64,000 nucleotides of DNA from Dokdonella sp. (lineage in GTDB: Bacteria > Pseudomonadota > Gammaproteobacteria > Xanthomonadales > Rhodanobacteraceae): NCBI RefSeq assembly GCF_019634845.1, contig NZ_JAHCAQ010000005.1:124001-188000 (forward strand), in the 5' to 3' direction. The position numbers and the translations under genes were made by a program. Below the pieces are notes generated by a model, which saw only the letters and a list, made by a program, of their open reading frames with translations, ran no database searches and was not told the origin of the DNA. Positions 19,301 to 26,983 of this stretch are shown here, piece after piece (the first letter of the stretch is position 1; the number at the start of each line of letters is the position of its first letter).

Positions 19301-19665
19301 CCTACTCCGATGGCGAAACCTTCACCGCGGCCGTCAGGGCGCTCAAGCTCGCGCCGGTCATCGGCAGGCACACGGCCGGCGCCGGCGTGTGGCTGTCCGA
19401 TCGCAATCGCCTGGCCGACAACGGTCTGGCGCGCGTGGCCGAAACGGGCCAGTTCGACCTCAGCGGCCGCTGGCTGGTCGAGGGCAGCGGCGTGGCGCCC
19501 GAGATCGACGTCGAGAACCTGCCCTGGGCGACCGGCCACGGCGGCGACGCCCAGCTCGACGCGGCGATCGCGAACCTGCAGCAGCGCCTCGCCGCGCAGC
19601 CGGTGCCGGCGCTGCGCGCGCAACCGGTGACGCCGGTGGGCGTGCCCGCCTCGGACGGGCGCTGA
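16354..19665 (+). CDS. Tricorn-like S41 protease with signal peptide
   Basis: The 1103-residue protein starts MRDVLRPLLAAGVFLAASAS, a Sec signal peptide (cleavage near residue 23), so it should be periplasmic. Two WD-like beta-propellers follow (~25-680, with repeats such as QPVISPDGASVAFVANYDG and SSPAFAPDGHWLYFLSD), interrupted by a low-complexity K/A-rich linker near 560-580. The core domain has candidate catalytic His763 (ELGILHSQV), a PDZ-like segment (~790-880, REGDRIIAVNGRPV) and catalytic Ser985 in DEFTYSDGETF. Tricorn-type enzymes degrade peptides threaded through the propellers. It lies 161 bases after prlC. Confidence 0.93.
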   Translation: MRDVLRPLLAAGVFLAASASAAPGYYREPALHGDTLVFVAEGDLWRVAASGGRAQRLTTHPALESQPVISPDGASVAFVANYDGAPDVYEMPLAGGEPRRLTFDGSRVWLSPYTAKGEIVYASEYLVGPGMSRALRSVDPRTGAARDWPLADARELVLDADGGTAWFTRFGLEVSGDHAVGYRGGAMAQLWRWETADRAEATRVAAGLNANISQPMWWQGKVYAVSDANGRANLYLVDGGPVQALTTHRDAHVRGARLDGGRIVYQLGADIYLYDTASASEHRLAIELDSDFVQRRERFIGEPLKYLTGMEVDTKGERVALSARGQVALAGTEALRRIALAVPAHARARAAVPASDGKSVFAIVDVDGRSEIQRFAADGSPAGQVLLGDEGTHRWQLWPSPDGRWLAHADKRARLSLIDLRGGGNRVLDESPYGDDEAYTDVVWSADGRYLAWSRPDSTQQRAQLFVAEAASLRHAVVTSDRYESSSPAFAPDGHWLYFLSDRRFVPTPGAPWGDRNMGALFDKRSQIFALALQDGLRFPFQPLDELAPATDAADASAAKPAEHGKSQRKDKAAPAMALPAIEFDGLAARLHEVGVEAGNFRNLGVTADRLYVLDAAAGSFDKAQLQTVEIKPRQRKVETFMANVRDYRLAANGKRLLVATAGKDVVGEVLLLDVGAKAPAELDRSRVQLEPWQLVVDPVEEWRQMFDDAWRMHRQFSFDPKMRGADWNAVRARLLPLVARVTDRHELDDLLGQMSAELGILHSQVRGGEYRNDPAAPAPAWLGARLAAAGDGVRIEHIYRTDAELPSQRAPLQQPAVNAREGDRIIAVNGRPVTTPGQVALALRAQAGQQVLLELRRDARTLRTVVRPVDAAKDAQLRYGDWVRGNLARVERAGGGRLGYLHLYAMGPNDVANFAREFYAQVERDGLIIDVRRNRGGNIDSWIIEKLLRRVWEFWQPPHGAPTTNMQQTFRGQLVVLADEFTYSDGETFTAAVRALKLAPVIGRHTAGAGVWLSDRNRLADNGLARVAETGQFDLSGRWLVEGSGVAPEIDVENLPWATGHGGDAQLDAAIANLQQRLAAQPVPALRAQPVTPVGVPASDGR

Positions 19666-19667
19666 GC

Positions 19668-20357
19668 ATGCTCACGCACCATCACGAACAACACCGCAGC
19701 GCCCGTGTCGGCTGGCTGCGCGCAGCCGTGCTCGGCGCCAACGACGGCATCGTGTCCACCGCGAGCCTCATCGCGGGATTCGCCGCCGCCGGCGCCGAGC
19801 GCCATGCGATCCTGCTGGCCGGCATCGCCGGGCTCGTGTCGGGCGCGCTGTCGATGGCCGCGGGCGAATACGTGTCGGTGAGCTCGCAGGCCGACACCGA
19901 AGATGCCGACCTTGCGCTCGAGCGTCATGCGCTCGCGACCGCACCGCAGGACGAACTCGAGGAACTCACTGAAATCTACCGCCAGCGTGGGCTCGAAGCC
20001 ACGCTGGCGCGTCGCGTCGCCGAGCAACTCACGGCGCACGATGCGCTCGGCGCGCACGCGCGCGACGAGATCGGCATCACCCAGGAGCTGCGCGCGCGGC
20101 CGCTGCAAGCCGCGCTGGCGTCGGCCGCGGCATTCGCCAGCGGCGCCGCCCTGCCGCTGCTCGTGAGCGTGATCGCCAGCCGCGATCGGCTGCTGGCGGC
20201 GGTGCTGGCCTGCTCGCTCATCGCGCTGGCCGCGCTCGGCGCAGCGGCGGCGCGCGCCGGCGGCGCGCCGATGCTGCGCGGTGCCGTGCGCGTGGTGTTC
20301 TGGAGCGCGCTGGCGATGGCGGCGACGGCCTGGATCGGGCGCCTGTTCGGCAGCTGA
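19668..20357 (+). CDS. VIT1/CCC1-family metal transporter
   Basis: The 229-residue membrane protein has the family start WLRAAVLGANDGIVSTASLI (~15-34), then GALSMAAGEYVSVSSQADTE, an acidic cytosolic loop, and paired C-terminal membrane helices. VIT1/CCC1 proteins export iron or manganese from the cytosol. The predicted helices number five. The start codon lies two bases after the tricorn gene's stop, so the two are probably cotranscribed, although no functional link is evident. Confidence 0.93.
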   Translation: MLTHHHEQHRSARVGWLRAAVLGANDGIVSTASLIAGFAAAGAERHAILLAGIAGLVSGALSMAAGEYVSVSSQADTEDADLALERHALATAPQDELEELTEIYRQRGLEATLARRVAEQLTAHDALGAHARDEIGITQELRARPLQAALASAAAFASGAALPLLVSVIASRDRLLAAVLACSLIALAALGAAAARAGGAPMLRGAVRVVFWSALAMAATAWIGRLFGS

Positions 20358-20397
20358 GAGACGCCGGCATTGGCCGAGGTCGGCCGGTTGGCGGCGC

Positions 20398-22917
20398 CTA
20401 GGCGGCGCCGCCGGCCTGGGCGAGTTCGGCCTGCTTTTCGGGCGTGAGTTTGAGGATGCCGTGACGGATCTCGCGGCTGAGGATCACGCGCGCGTCGCGC
20501 ACCACGTCGGCAAGCGCCACATCGAAGTCGAGCTTGCCGCCTTCGCCCACGCGCACCACACCGCGCTCGCGCAGCTTCTGGATGAAACCGCGGAATAGGC
20601 TCTTGTCGAAGAACTCGGGTGCGTTGAGCTCCTGCAGCAGCGACAGCCGCTGCGCGCTGAGCGTGCACAAGGTCTCGAGCTCGCCGGCGCTGAGCGTGCC
20701 CGGTCCATGCCTGACCAGCAGCGCGAGCGCGATGTAGTAGCGCTCGATCGCCGGCAGCAGGTTGTCGGCCAGCACGCGCAGGCGGAACGCGGCATCGGTC
20801 TGGCCGGGGCCGCGGCTGACGATGCGGCCGTCGGCGCTGGCATGCAGCAGTTCGCGCTCGACGAGGAAGTCGATGGTCTGCTGCAGGCGCGCGCAGAAGC
20901 CGTCGCTGTCCCACGGCAGGAAGAATTCGGCCTGCACGAACGGATAGATGATGCGACCCAGGCGCAGGATCGAGCTGCGCCCCATGCGGCGGTTGTTGAG
21001 GAAACAGCAGGCGATCCAGGCCGCCGCCACGAACAGGTGGGTGACGTTGTTGCGGAAGTAGCTCAGCAGCACGCCGGGCTTTTCGTCGACGGCCAGCACG
21101 TCGCCGAGCGGATGCGCGACGCGGCGAATCCACTGCATGTCCTGGCCGTGGCCGATGATCTGCGCGGCCGACTGGCTGGTGACGGTCACGCGCTCGGAAT
21201 ACGGCAGCGCCTGCAGCAGGTCACGCGACAACTCGATCTGCGCCACGAGATCGGCCTCGGCCATCGCGTGCTTGGGCGTGGCCAGCATGGTGATGGCAAG
21301 CAGGTTGACCGGATTGACGTCGGTGGCGCGGTTGATGTTGACGAGGATGCGCTCGCCGAGCACGTCGACCGCTTGCTTGAGCCAGGTCGGCTTGGCCTCG
21401 GGATCGGCGATCGCGTCGCGCCAGTTGGCATCGACGCCGTCGAGCAGCGGGGTGAGGAACACGGCCTCGCCGAAATTGACGCTGACCGTGCCGTAGTTGC
21501 GGCGCAGCGCGCCGAGATTGCGGATCAGCCCGCCCCAGGATTCCTTCTCCTTGGGTTTGCCCGACAGCTCGCCGATGTAGGAGTCGCCCTCCATGATCTT
21601 CTCGTAACCGATGTAGACCGGCTGGAACACCACCGGGCGATCGGGCTGGCGCAGGACGCTGCGCAGCGTCATCGACAGCAGGCCGCCGCGCGGGCTCAGC
21701 ATGCGGCCGGTGCGCGAGCGCGTGCCTTCGATGAAGTACATGAGCGAGATGCCGCGCGCGATGAGCTGGCTCATGTATTCGCGGAACACGCTCGAATACA
21801 GCGGATCGCTGAAGCTGCGGCGCAGGAAGAAGGCGCCGCCACGCCGCAGCAGCGGGCCGATCAGCGGCAGGTTGAGGTTGACCCCGGCCGCGATATGCGG
21901 CACGGCCAGGCCGTTGCGATACAGCAGGTACGGCAGCAGCGCATCGTCGGTGGTGCTGCGGTGGCACGGCACGAAGATCACCTCGTGGCCACTGGCGACT
22001 TCGCGCAGTTTGTCGAAGTGGTGCAGATGCACGCCACGGTAGATCTTCTCCCACAGCGCGGTGAGCAGGAACGAGGCCGAGCGCACCACCAGGTGCGACT
22101 GGTCGGCGGCGATCTCCCAGGCGAAGGCGCGCGCCTTGGCCGTCGCCACTTCCGCGTCGACACCGTCGCGCCCGGCGTGGGTCCTGATCGCCTCCTGCAC
22201 CGGCGCGGCGTTGATGACGCCGTCGATCAGCGTGCGCCGATGCGACAGGTCGGGACCGATGACGGCGGCGCGCTCGCGGCGGAAATGCACGCGCAGCAGT
22301 CGTTGCAGCTTGCGCACGCCGCGCTCGGCGCTGGCACTGCTGGCGACCACTTCGCGCAGGCTGACCGGCGCGGCGAATTCGACCAGGGTGTCGCGGCCGT
22401 TGAGCGCGAGCGCGAGCAGGCGCCGGAAGCGGCCGACCACGACCCAGTTTTCCGAGAACAACACCGAGAACCAGCCCGACTCGCGCTGCGGCGCGCGACC
22501 CACGAAGATCGACACCGGCACGAGGCGCACGTCACGCTCGGGATCGGCGCGGACCACCTCGGCCAGCAGACTCAGCGTCTCCGAGCGCGTCGGGTGCGGC
22601 GGCCGACCGAACAGGCGTGGCCGCCGCGACAAGGTGACCACCGCGCGACGACGCTTGATCGGCAGGCGACCTTCGACCGCATAGGGCGAAGGCAGGCCCG
22701 CTTCCTTGCACGCGCGTTCGAGGATCAGCGTGTCGGACAGGCCGTAGCGCTCGATCACGTAGACCGTGGGACGCTCATCCTCGGGCAGCAGCGCGCGCAC
22801 GTCCTCGGGCGCACGCTGGATGCGTACCCATGGTCGCAACAGGGCCCCGAACAGCCGCAACCAGGCCGGCGCCTGCGCGGCGGCGGGCGCGGCCGCCGCG
22901 GTCGAAGGTTCATTCAT
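20398..22917 (-). CDS. plsB: Glycerol-3-phosphate 1-O-acyltransferase PlsB
   Basis: PlsB transfers acyl groups from acyl-ACP or acyl-CoA to sn-glycerol-3-phosphate, the first step of phospholipid synthesis, at the inner membrane. The 839-residue length is normal for proteobacterial PlsB. The acyltransferase H-x4-D motif reads VPCHRSTTDD (His319, Asp324), where many homologues have HRSHMD. Further blocks are GAFFLRRSF, MYFIEGTRSRTGR and VFQPVYIGYEKIMEG. It is convergent with the VIT1-like gene; a strong hairpin separates its start from the lipoprotein gene upstream. Confidence 0.96.
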   Translation of the reverse strand: MNEPSTAAAAPAAAQAPAWLRLFGALLRPWVRIQRAPEDVRALLPEDERPTVYVIERYGLSDTLILERACKEAGLPSPYAVEGRLPIKRRRAVVTLSRRPRLFGRPPHPTRSETLSLLAEVVRADPERDVRLVPVSIFVGRAPQRESGWFSVLFSENWVVVGRFRRLLALALNGRDTLVEFAAPVSLREVVASSASAERGVRKLQRLLRVHFRRERAAVIGPDLSHRRTLIDGVINAAPVQEAIRTHAGRDGVDAEVATAKARAFAWEIAADQSHLVVRSASFLLTALWEKIYRGVHLHHFDKLREVASGHEVIFVPCHRSTTDDALLPYLLYRNGLAVPHIAAGVNLNLPLIGPLLRRGGAFFLRRSFSDPLYSSVFREYMSQLIARGISLMYFIEGTRSRTGRMLSPRGGLLSMTLRSVLRQPDRPVVFQPVYIGYEKIMEGDSYIGELSGKPKEKESWGGLIRNLGALRRNYGTVSVNFGEAVFLTPLLDGVDANWRDAIADPEAKPTWLKQAVDVLGERILVNINRATDVNPVNLLAITMLATPKHAMAEADLVAQIELSRDLLQALPYSERVTVTSQSAAQIIGHGQDMQWIRRVAHPLGDVLAVDEKPGVLLSYFRNNVTHLFVAAAWIACCFLNNRRMGRSSILRLGRIIYPFVQAEFFLPWDSDGFCARLQQTIDFLVERELLHASADGRIVSRGPGQTDAAFRLRVLADNLLPAIERYYIALALLVRHGPGTLSAGELETLCTLSAQRLSLLQELNAPEFFDKSLFRGFIQKLRERGVVRVGEGGKLDFDVALADVVRDARVILSREIRHGILKLTPEKQAELAQAGGAA

Positions 22918-22947
22918 GCGCGCAGTCTAGCGGCTGTGTCCGCAAAC

Positions 22948-22980
22948 GACAGCGGCCGACCACCAGGGCCGGCCGCTGTC
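22948..22980 (-). terminator. Strong hairpin between the lipoprotein gene and plsB
   Basis: GACAGCGGCC (22948-22957) and GGCCGCTGTC (22971-22980) form a perfect 10-bp stem with a 13-base loop, 31 bases past the stop of the lipoprotein gene. Only three U residues follow on the minus strand, so it is a plausible but weak intrinsic terminator insulating plsB. Confidence 0.55.
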
Positions 22981-23011
22981 GGTGTCCGCGTGCGCCGCAC
23001 GCGGCCGCGGA

Positions 23012-23950
23012 TCAGTCCTTGGACGGTGCCTTGGCGGCACCCTCGGCGGCCTGCACCGCGCCGTTGCCGGCGCCATTGCTGGCCAGCGCCTTCTCGTTGA
23101 GCTTGTCGATGGTGTCCTTGCCGTACCAGCGGCCATCGACCTGGACCATTTCGGCCTCGCCCGTCAGCGGCGTGCCGAGCAGCGTGTAGCTGAGCTTGAG
23201 CTTGGCGTTCTTGCCGTCGTTGGACACCACTTCGGCCTTGATCGAATCGAGCGTGTCGTCGAGCGACAGGCCATACACCTTGAGCGCATCCTTGAACGAA
23301 CCGAACACGGCCCGGCCCTTCGCCATGCCTTCGTCGTAGCTGAGTGCACGGGCCTCGTCGAGCGTCTTGAGGTTGAGGTCACGCGCGCCCTTGACCGCGA
23401 TCGCGAGGACCTGCTTGACCTTGTCCGGATCGGTGAAGCGCGTGTCGGTGACCCACTTGCCGAGCGCGTTGACGGCGGCCAGCGCCTGCGTCTTGGCCTC
23501 CTCGGACATGTCCTTGTTCTGCTGGATCGTGCTCTGCAGCCAGCCCGTGCCCATCGCCACGTACATCGGCACCTGCTGCTGGTACTGCGCGTCAAAGGCG
23601 CTGAGCTGCGGCTCGATCTCGGCGAACAGCGTCTTCTCGGCGTCGGGCGCGGTCAGCTTGCCGATCGTTTCGGCGAACTTGGCGCGATCCTCGTCGCTGA
23701 TCGGCTCCTGGTCCTTGCCCCAGTCAGCCTTGATGCGGGCGTACTCGGCCGGCGGCAGCGCATTCTTCATGAGGCCGTCGAAGTCGCCGTTCTTGAGCGA
23801 CTTGACGGTCGCCATCAGCACGGCATCGGGGGAATTGGCCTGCGCACCCTGCACCGCCGGCGCCGCAGCGTCCTGCGACTGCTGTTGGCAACCGATCGTG
23901 AAGGCAAGCAGGGCGCCCAGCAGGGCGGTGCGAAGCAGGGACTTGGACAT
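23012..23950 (-). CDS. Lipoprotein of unknown function
   Basis: The 312-residue product starts MSKSLLRTALLGALLAFTIG with lipobox TIGC (Cys21), so it should be a diacylated lipoprotein; the residues after Cys are QQQ, which does not signal inner-membrane retention. The mature part is helical and charged (DAVLMATVKSLKNGDFDGLM, WGKDQEPISDEDRAKFAETI) and ends in an Ala/Lys-rich tail. I do not recognise a family beyond conserved lipoproteins of Lysobacterales. It lies downstream of a candidate small RNA unit that ends in a terminator, so it probably has its own promoter in 23951-24053. Confidence 0.85.
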   Translation of the reverse strand: MSKSLLRTALLGALLAFTIGCQQQSQDAAAPAVQGAQANSPDAVLMATVKSLKNGDFDGLMKNALPPAEYARIKADWGKDQEPISDEDRAKFAETIGKLTAPDAEKTLFAEIEPQLSAFDAQYQQQVPMYVAMGTGWLQSTIQQNKDMSEEAKTQALAAVNALGKWVTDTRFTDPDKVKQVLAIAVKGARDLNLKTLDEARALSYDEGMAKGRAVFGSFKDALKVYGLSLDDTLDSIKAEVVSNDGKNAKLKLSYTLLGTPLTGEAEMVQVDGRWYGKDTIDKLNEKALASNGAGNGAVQAAEGAAKAPSKD

Positions 23951-24053
23951 GAACGTACCCAGGATTGTTGGTGGAAACAGGAGCGGCACTCTAGCAGGTC
24001 GCGGGTGAACCGCAGTGGCAGCCGGGCGCAGCGGTGCGCGCTGCGACGCACAT

Positions 24054-24085
24054 AAAAAAACCCGGCGGATGGGAATCGGCCGGGT
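24054..24085 (-). terminator. Intrinsic terminator of the candidate small RNA
   Basis: On the minus strand, CCCGGC and GCCGGG form a 6-bp stem (24061-24066 with 24079-24084; outer A/T pair possible) with a 12-base loop, followed directly by seven U residues (24054-24060). It would end transcripts coming from the promoter at 24204-24232 or from the phosphatase gene. Confidence 0.85.
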
Positions 24086-24197
24086 CAAGTCCGGCAATGC
24101 CGGAGGGGGATGTCTGGCGTCTCGCCAACGGGGCGTGGACCCACTCGTCGGAAAAACGTCAGCGCTATTCTAGTTAGCGGTTATTTGTAATGCAATA
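24054..24197 (-). ncRNA. Candidate ~144-nt small RNA with C-rich single-stranded segment
   Basis: A near-consensus sigma-70 promoter (24204-24232) and an intrinsic terminator (24054-24085) bracket this stretch, and no convincing ORF lies between. The predicted start is about 24197. On the minus strand the RNA can fold CGCTA/TAGCG near its 5' end, TGGCG/CGCCA in the middle, a perfect TCCGGC-AAT-GCCGGA hairpin (24090-24104) and the terminator. The segment CCCCCTCC (complement of 24102-24109) partly overlaps the third stem and is complementary to Shine-Dalgarno sequences. C-rich loops are known from the Xanthomonas sRNA sX13; homology to it is not shown. It could alternatively be a leader of the lipoprotein gene. 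Confidence 0.6.
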
Positions 24198-24203
24198 CAT
24201 CAA

Positions 24204-24232
24204 ATTGTATCGTGTAACGCATTGATTGTCAA
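24204..24232 (-). promoter_or_regulatory. Near-consensus sigma-70 promoter for the small RNA
   Basis: On the minus strand, TTGACA (24227-24232) and TACAAT (24204-24209) are separated by exactly 17 bases. The -35 box overlaps the stop codon of the phosphatase gene. This is the best promoter match I found in the window and sits in a locally AT-rich patch. Confidence 0.8.
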
Positions 24233-25134
24233 TGCATGTTGCTGTACTTCAATGCGCGCCGCTGCTCGGGCGGCAGCTTCCAGTCGTTGCCGAACAGGAC
24301 CGCTTCCCAGGCGCCATAGGTCGGGTTGGGCAGCACGAACCAGCGCTCGCCCACCCAGCCCAGATACGGCGCCACGGCGGCGCGATGCCCGGCCGGCGTG
24401 TTGTCGCGCACATCGACGAAATCACCGAGCTGGTCGCCGAACTGCATCAGCACGCGGTAGTGCTGTGCGACCAGGCGGCGCCGGCAGCCCTTGTCGCTGC
24501 CGCTGGGCTCGCAGCCGGGCACGACCGTGCCGAGCGCCAGCACCACATCCTCGCCGGCGGCCAGCGGAAAGCCCTGCTCGCGCAGGTTGGCGATGGTGGC
24601 GTCGGTGACATCGTGACTGCGGTTGGTGACGTAGAACACGGTGACGCCGCGGCTGGCCGCATGGCGCGTGAACTCGAGCGCGCCCGGCAGCGGCTTGGCG
24701 GCCTTCTCCTCGCACCATTGCCGCCACGACGCGCTCTCGTAACCCTTGCCTTCGCGCATGCGGCGCACCGCATAGGGCGTGTTGTCGAGGACGGTCTCGT
24801 CGATGTCGAGGATGATCGCGGGCTTGAGTCCGCGCAGCGGACCCGTGCGCTCCTCGTGCGGCAGCGCATCCCAGCTCCGGTCGGCGAGTGCGTGGTCGAG
24901 GCGGTCGGTGGCGTTGCGGTAGACCTCACGGTAGATGAGGTCGTGCTCGACCGACGTCTGGGTCCAGGCCACCGCATTGAGATTGTCATCGGGCGCCGGG
25001 CCCGCCGCGACCGATGCCGGTGGCGGTGCCGTCACCGGCGCCGCGACGACGGCGGGCTTCTTCGCCACCGGCGCGGCGCAGGCGCCGAGCAGGGCGGCAA
25101 CGAGGATGAGGCCAGGCAGGGGCAGCAGTTTCAT
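24229..25134 (-). CDS. HAD-family acid phosphatase, lipoprotein e(P4)/class C type
   Basis: The 301-residue product starts MKLLPLPGLILVAALLGACA; lipobox LGAC makes it a lipoprotein, probably outer-membrane. A Pro/Ala-rich linker (~22-50) precedes the HAD phosphatase domain with the nucleophile motif ILDIDETVLDNTPY (~109-122), VTNRSHDVT as motif II, and FVDVRDN near the C-terminus. Class C acid phosphatases such as Haemophilus e(P4) hydrolyse nucleotide monophosphates at the cell surface for nucleoside or NAD uptake. It contains an insertion with GCEPSGSDKGCRRR that may form a disulfide. The start was set by the signal peptide. Confidence 0.9.
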   Translation of the reverse strand: MKLLPLPGLILVAALLGACAAPVAKKPAVVAAPVTAPPPASVAAGPAPDDNLNAVAWTQTSVEHDLIYREVYRNATDRLDHALADRSWDALPHEERTGPLRGLKPAIILDIDETVLDNTPYAVRRMREGKGYESASWRQWCEEKAAKPLPGALEFTRHAASRGVTVFYVTNRSHDVTDATIANLREQGFPLAAGEDVVLALGTVVPGCEPSGSDKGCRRRLVAQHYRVLMQFGDQLGDFVDVRDNTPAGHRAAVAPYLGWVGERWFVLPNPTYGAWEAVLFGNDWKLPPEQRRALKYSNMH

Positions 25135-25300
25135 CGCATCTCCACCGATGGTGCGCGGTGCGGACGGCGGACGGCGCTGCGCGCGCCCGCGCAACCCGCC
25201 GCCCGCGGGACTGGATTGGCCATCATACGCAAAGCGGGCGCCGCTGGCGCCGTGCGCCGCGGACGCGGCGCAGTGGGCCGGCAATCCGCCCGGCCGTCAT

Positions 25301-25879
25301 TCAGGGCGCGTCGATGCGGATCGCCGCGTCGTCGTAGCCTTGGTAGCGCACGCGCGTGGTGCTGGCGCGGCCCAGCATCGTGGCGGTCGATTCGACCTGC
25401 AGCGGCAGACCGCTGGCGAGCGAAACCCAGGCCTTGGCGGCAGCCTTCACGGGGCGACTGACGGTGTAGGCATACACGCGCGCCGGCTCGCCATCGAGGC
25501 TGTCGTCACCGACGAGCTGCACCTGCATGCCCGCCGCGATGTCGTCGACGAAGGTCGGATCACGATATTGCGCGATCAGCTTGCCCACGCCCGGCACCGG
25601 CAGCGGCTGCAACTGGCCGCCGCCGAGATCCATGTACATGGTGTCGCCGATCACGACACTGACGTTGCCGTTGGCGTCGATGCGGTAGCGGTCGGGCGCG
25701 ACGAAGCTCATCTGCGAGAGCTGCTTGCCCTTCTTCACGTCGGTCACGGTGGCGCGAAAGCTCTTGGCCGCGAGGAACTTGACGAATGCGCTGCGCAATT
25801 CGTCGCTCGCCGCAGCCGGTGCCAGCGCGGGCACCAGCAGCAGCACCATCAGGGTCGCGGCCTTGAAAAAACCAGTCAT
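25301..25879 (-). CDS. LolA-like outer-membrane lipoprotein-sorting domain protein
   Basis: The 192-residue form starts MTGFFKAATLMVLLLVPALA, a Sec signal peptide with cleavage after APAAA. The mature part follows the LolA/LolB beta-sheet pattern (FRATVTDVKKGKQLSQMSFV, then APDRYRIDANGNVSVVIGDT) and then GMQVQLVGDD and SLASGLPLQVES. LolA proteins carry lipoproteins through the periplasm, but this branch is usually a stand-alone protein of unknown cargo, not the canonical LolA beside ftsK. Nearby lipoprotein genes are suggestive only. Confidence 0.75.
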   Translation of the reverse strand: MTGFFKAATLMVLLLVPALAPAAASDELRSAFVKFLAAKSFRATVTDVKKGKQLSQMSFVAPDRYRIDANGNVSVVIGDTMYMDLGGGQLQPLPVPGVGKLIAQYRDPTFVDDIAAGMQVQLVGDDSLDGEPARVYAYTVSRPVKAAAKAWVSLASGLPLQVESTATMLGRASTTRVRYQGYDDAAIRIDAP

Positions 25880-25999
25880 CGTCTGCTCCTGTATCGGGGT
25901 CATTGATCGCGTCACAGCGCCACGCCGACGCGGCACCTGTACGATGCCACACCGGCGTCAGCCCACAGAACGCAAAAGCGCCTGCCTTCAGGACAATCC

Positions 26000-26983
26000 A
26001 TGGACCGCTACGAACGCATCCTGACCCTGCACCGCACGCTCAAGTCGGCGCGCTATCCCGTGCCGTTCGCCCAGCTCAAGGACGAACTGGGCTGCTCGCG
26101 TGCGACCGTGTACCGCGACATCGCCTTCCTGCGCGACGCGCTCGGCGCGCCGATCGAGGGCGGCGAGGGCGAACAGGCCGCGTTCCGCTATGCCGCCGGC
26201 GAGGGCGACCGCTTCGAACTGCCGGGCCTGTGGCTGTCGAGCGAGGAACTGGCCGCGCTGCTCGCGCTCAACGAACTGCTCGGGCGCAGTGACCCTGGAG
26301 TGCTGGCCGGCGCGCTGGCGCCCTTCCGCGCCCGCATCGAACGCCTGCTGTCGGATCACAGCAGCGGCAAGAGCCTGCCGGTCGAGCGCATCCGCGTGCT
26401 GGCGAGCGGCTCGCGCCGCCTCGACCAGCATGTGTTCCGCACGGTTGCCAGCGCCGTGCTGGCGCGCCAGCGCCTGCGCTTCGGCTACCGCGCGCGCTCG
26501 ACCGATGCGAGCACCGAGCGCGTGGTGTCGCCGCAGCGGTTGGCCCACTATCGCGACAACTGGTATCTCGATGCCTGGGACCACAGCCGTGACGCGCTGC
26601 GCAGCTTTGCGCTCGATCGCATCCAGGCGCCACTGGCGCTGGGCGAGGCCGCGCTCGATCGCGGTGCCGAGGAACTCGACGCGCATCTGGCCGCCAGTTA
26701 CGGCATCTTCTCGGGCGCACCCAAGGCCTGGGCCACGCTGCGCTTCTCCCCGCACGCGGCGCGCTGGGTCGCCGACGAACACTGGCATTCGCAGCAGCAG
26801 GGCACGCGCCTGCCCGACGGCCGCTACGAACTCAAACTGCCCTATTCCAATTCGCGCGAGCTGCTGATGGACGTGCTGCGCTACGGGGCCGATGCCGAGG
26901 TGGTGGCGCCGGTGCCGCTGCGCGAGGAGATGAAGATCATGCTGCAATTGGCGCTGGGTGCCTATCAGGAGCCACGGCCATGA
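26000..26983 (+). CDS. WYL-domain transcriptional regulator (YafY family)
   Basis: The 327-residue protein has an N-terminal winged helix (residues ~5-60, DRYERILTLHRTLKSARYPV, LGCSRATVYRDIAFLRDALG) and a WYL ligand-binding domain (~140-215) with RQRLRFGYRARSTD and YRDNWYLDAWDHSRDALRSF. WYL domains sense nucleic acid or nucleotide ligands in DNA-damage and defence regulators, while many simple HTH-WYL proteins are metabolic repressors. Its stop overlaps the patatin start (ATGA at 26980). No operator was recognised. Confidence 0.92.
   Translation: MDRYERILTLHRTLKSARYPVPFAQLKDELGCSRATVYRDIAFLRDALGAPIEGGEGEQAAFRYAAGEGDRFELPGLWLSSEELAALLALNELLGRSDPGVLAGALAPFRARIERLLSDHSSGKSLPVERIRVLASGSRRLDQHVFRTVASAVLARQRLRFGYRARSTDASTERVVSPQRLAHYRDNWYLDAWDHSRDALRSFALDRIQAPLALGEAALDRGAEELDAHLAASYGIFSGAPKAWATLRFSPHAARWVADEHWHSQQQGTRLPDGRYELKLPYSNSRELLMDVLRYGADAEVVAPVPLREEMKIMLQLALGAYQEPRP

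Noticed and set aside
16180-19623. A 1147-codon open frame on the minus strand opposite the tricorn gene
   Set aside because: It is the complement of a well-supported coding frame in very GC-rich DNA; its translation has no recognisable motifs and is dominated by Arg, His and Ala.
24161-24210. AT-rich stretch near 24.2 kb as a replication or integration site
   Set aside because: The AT-richness is explained by a sigma-70 promoter; no iterons, att-like repeats or integrase gene are present.
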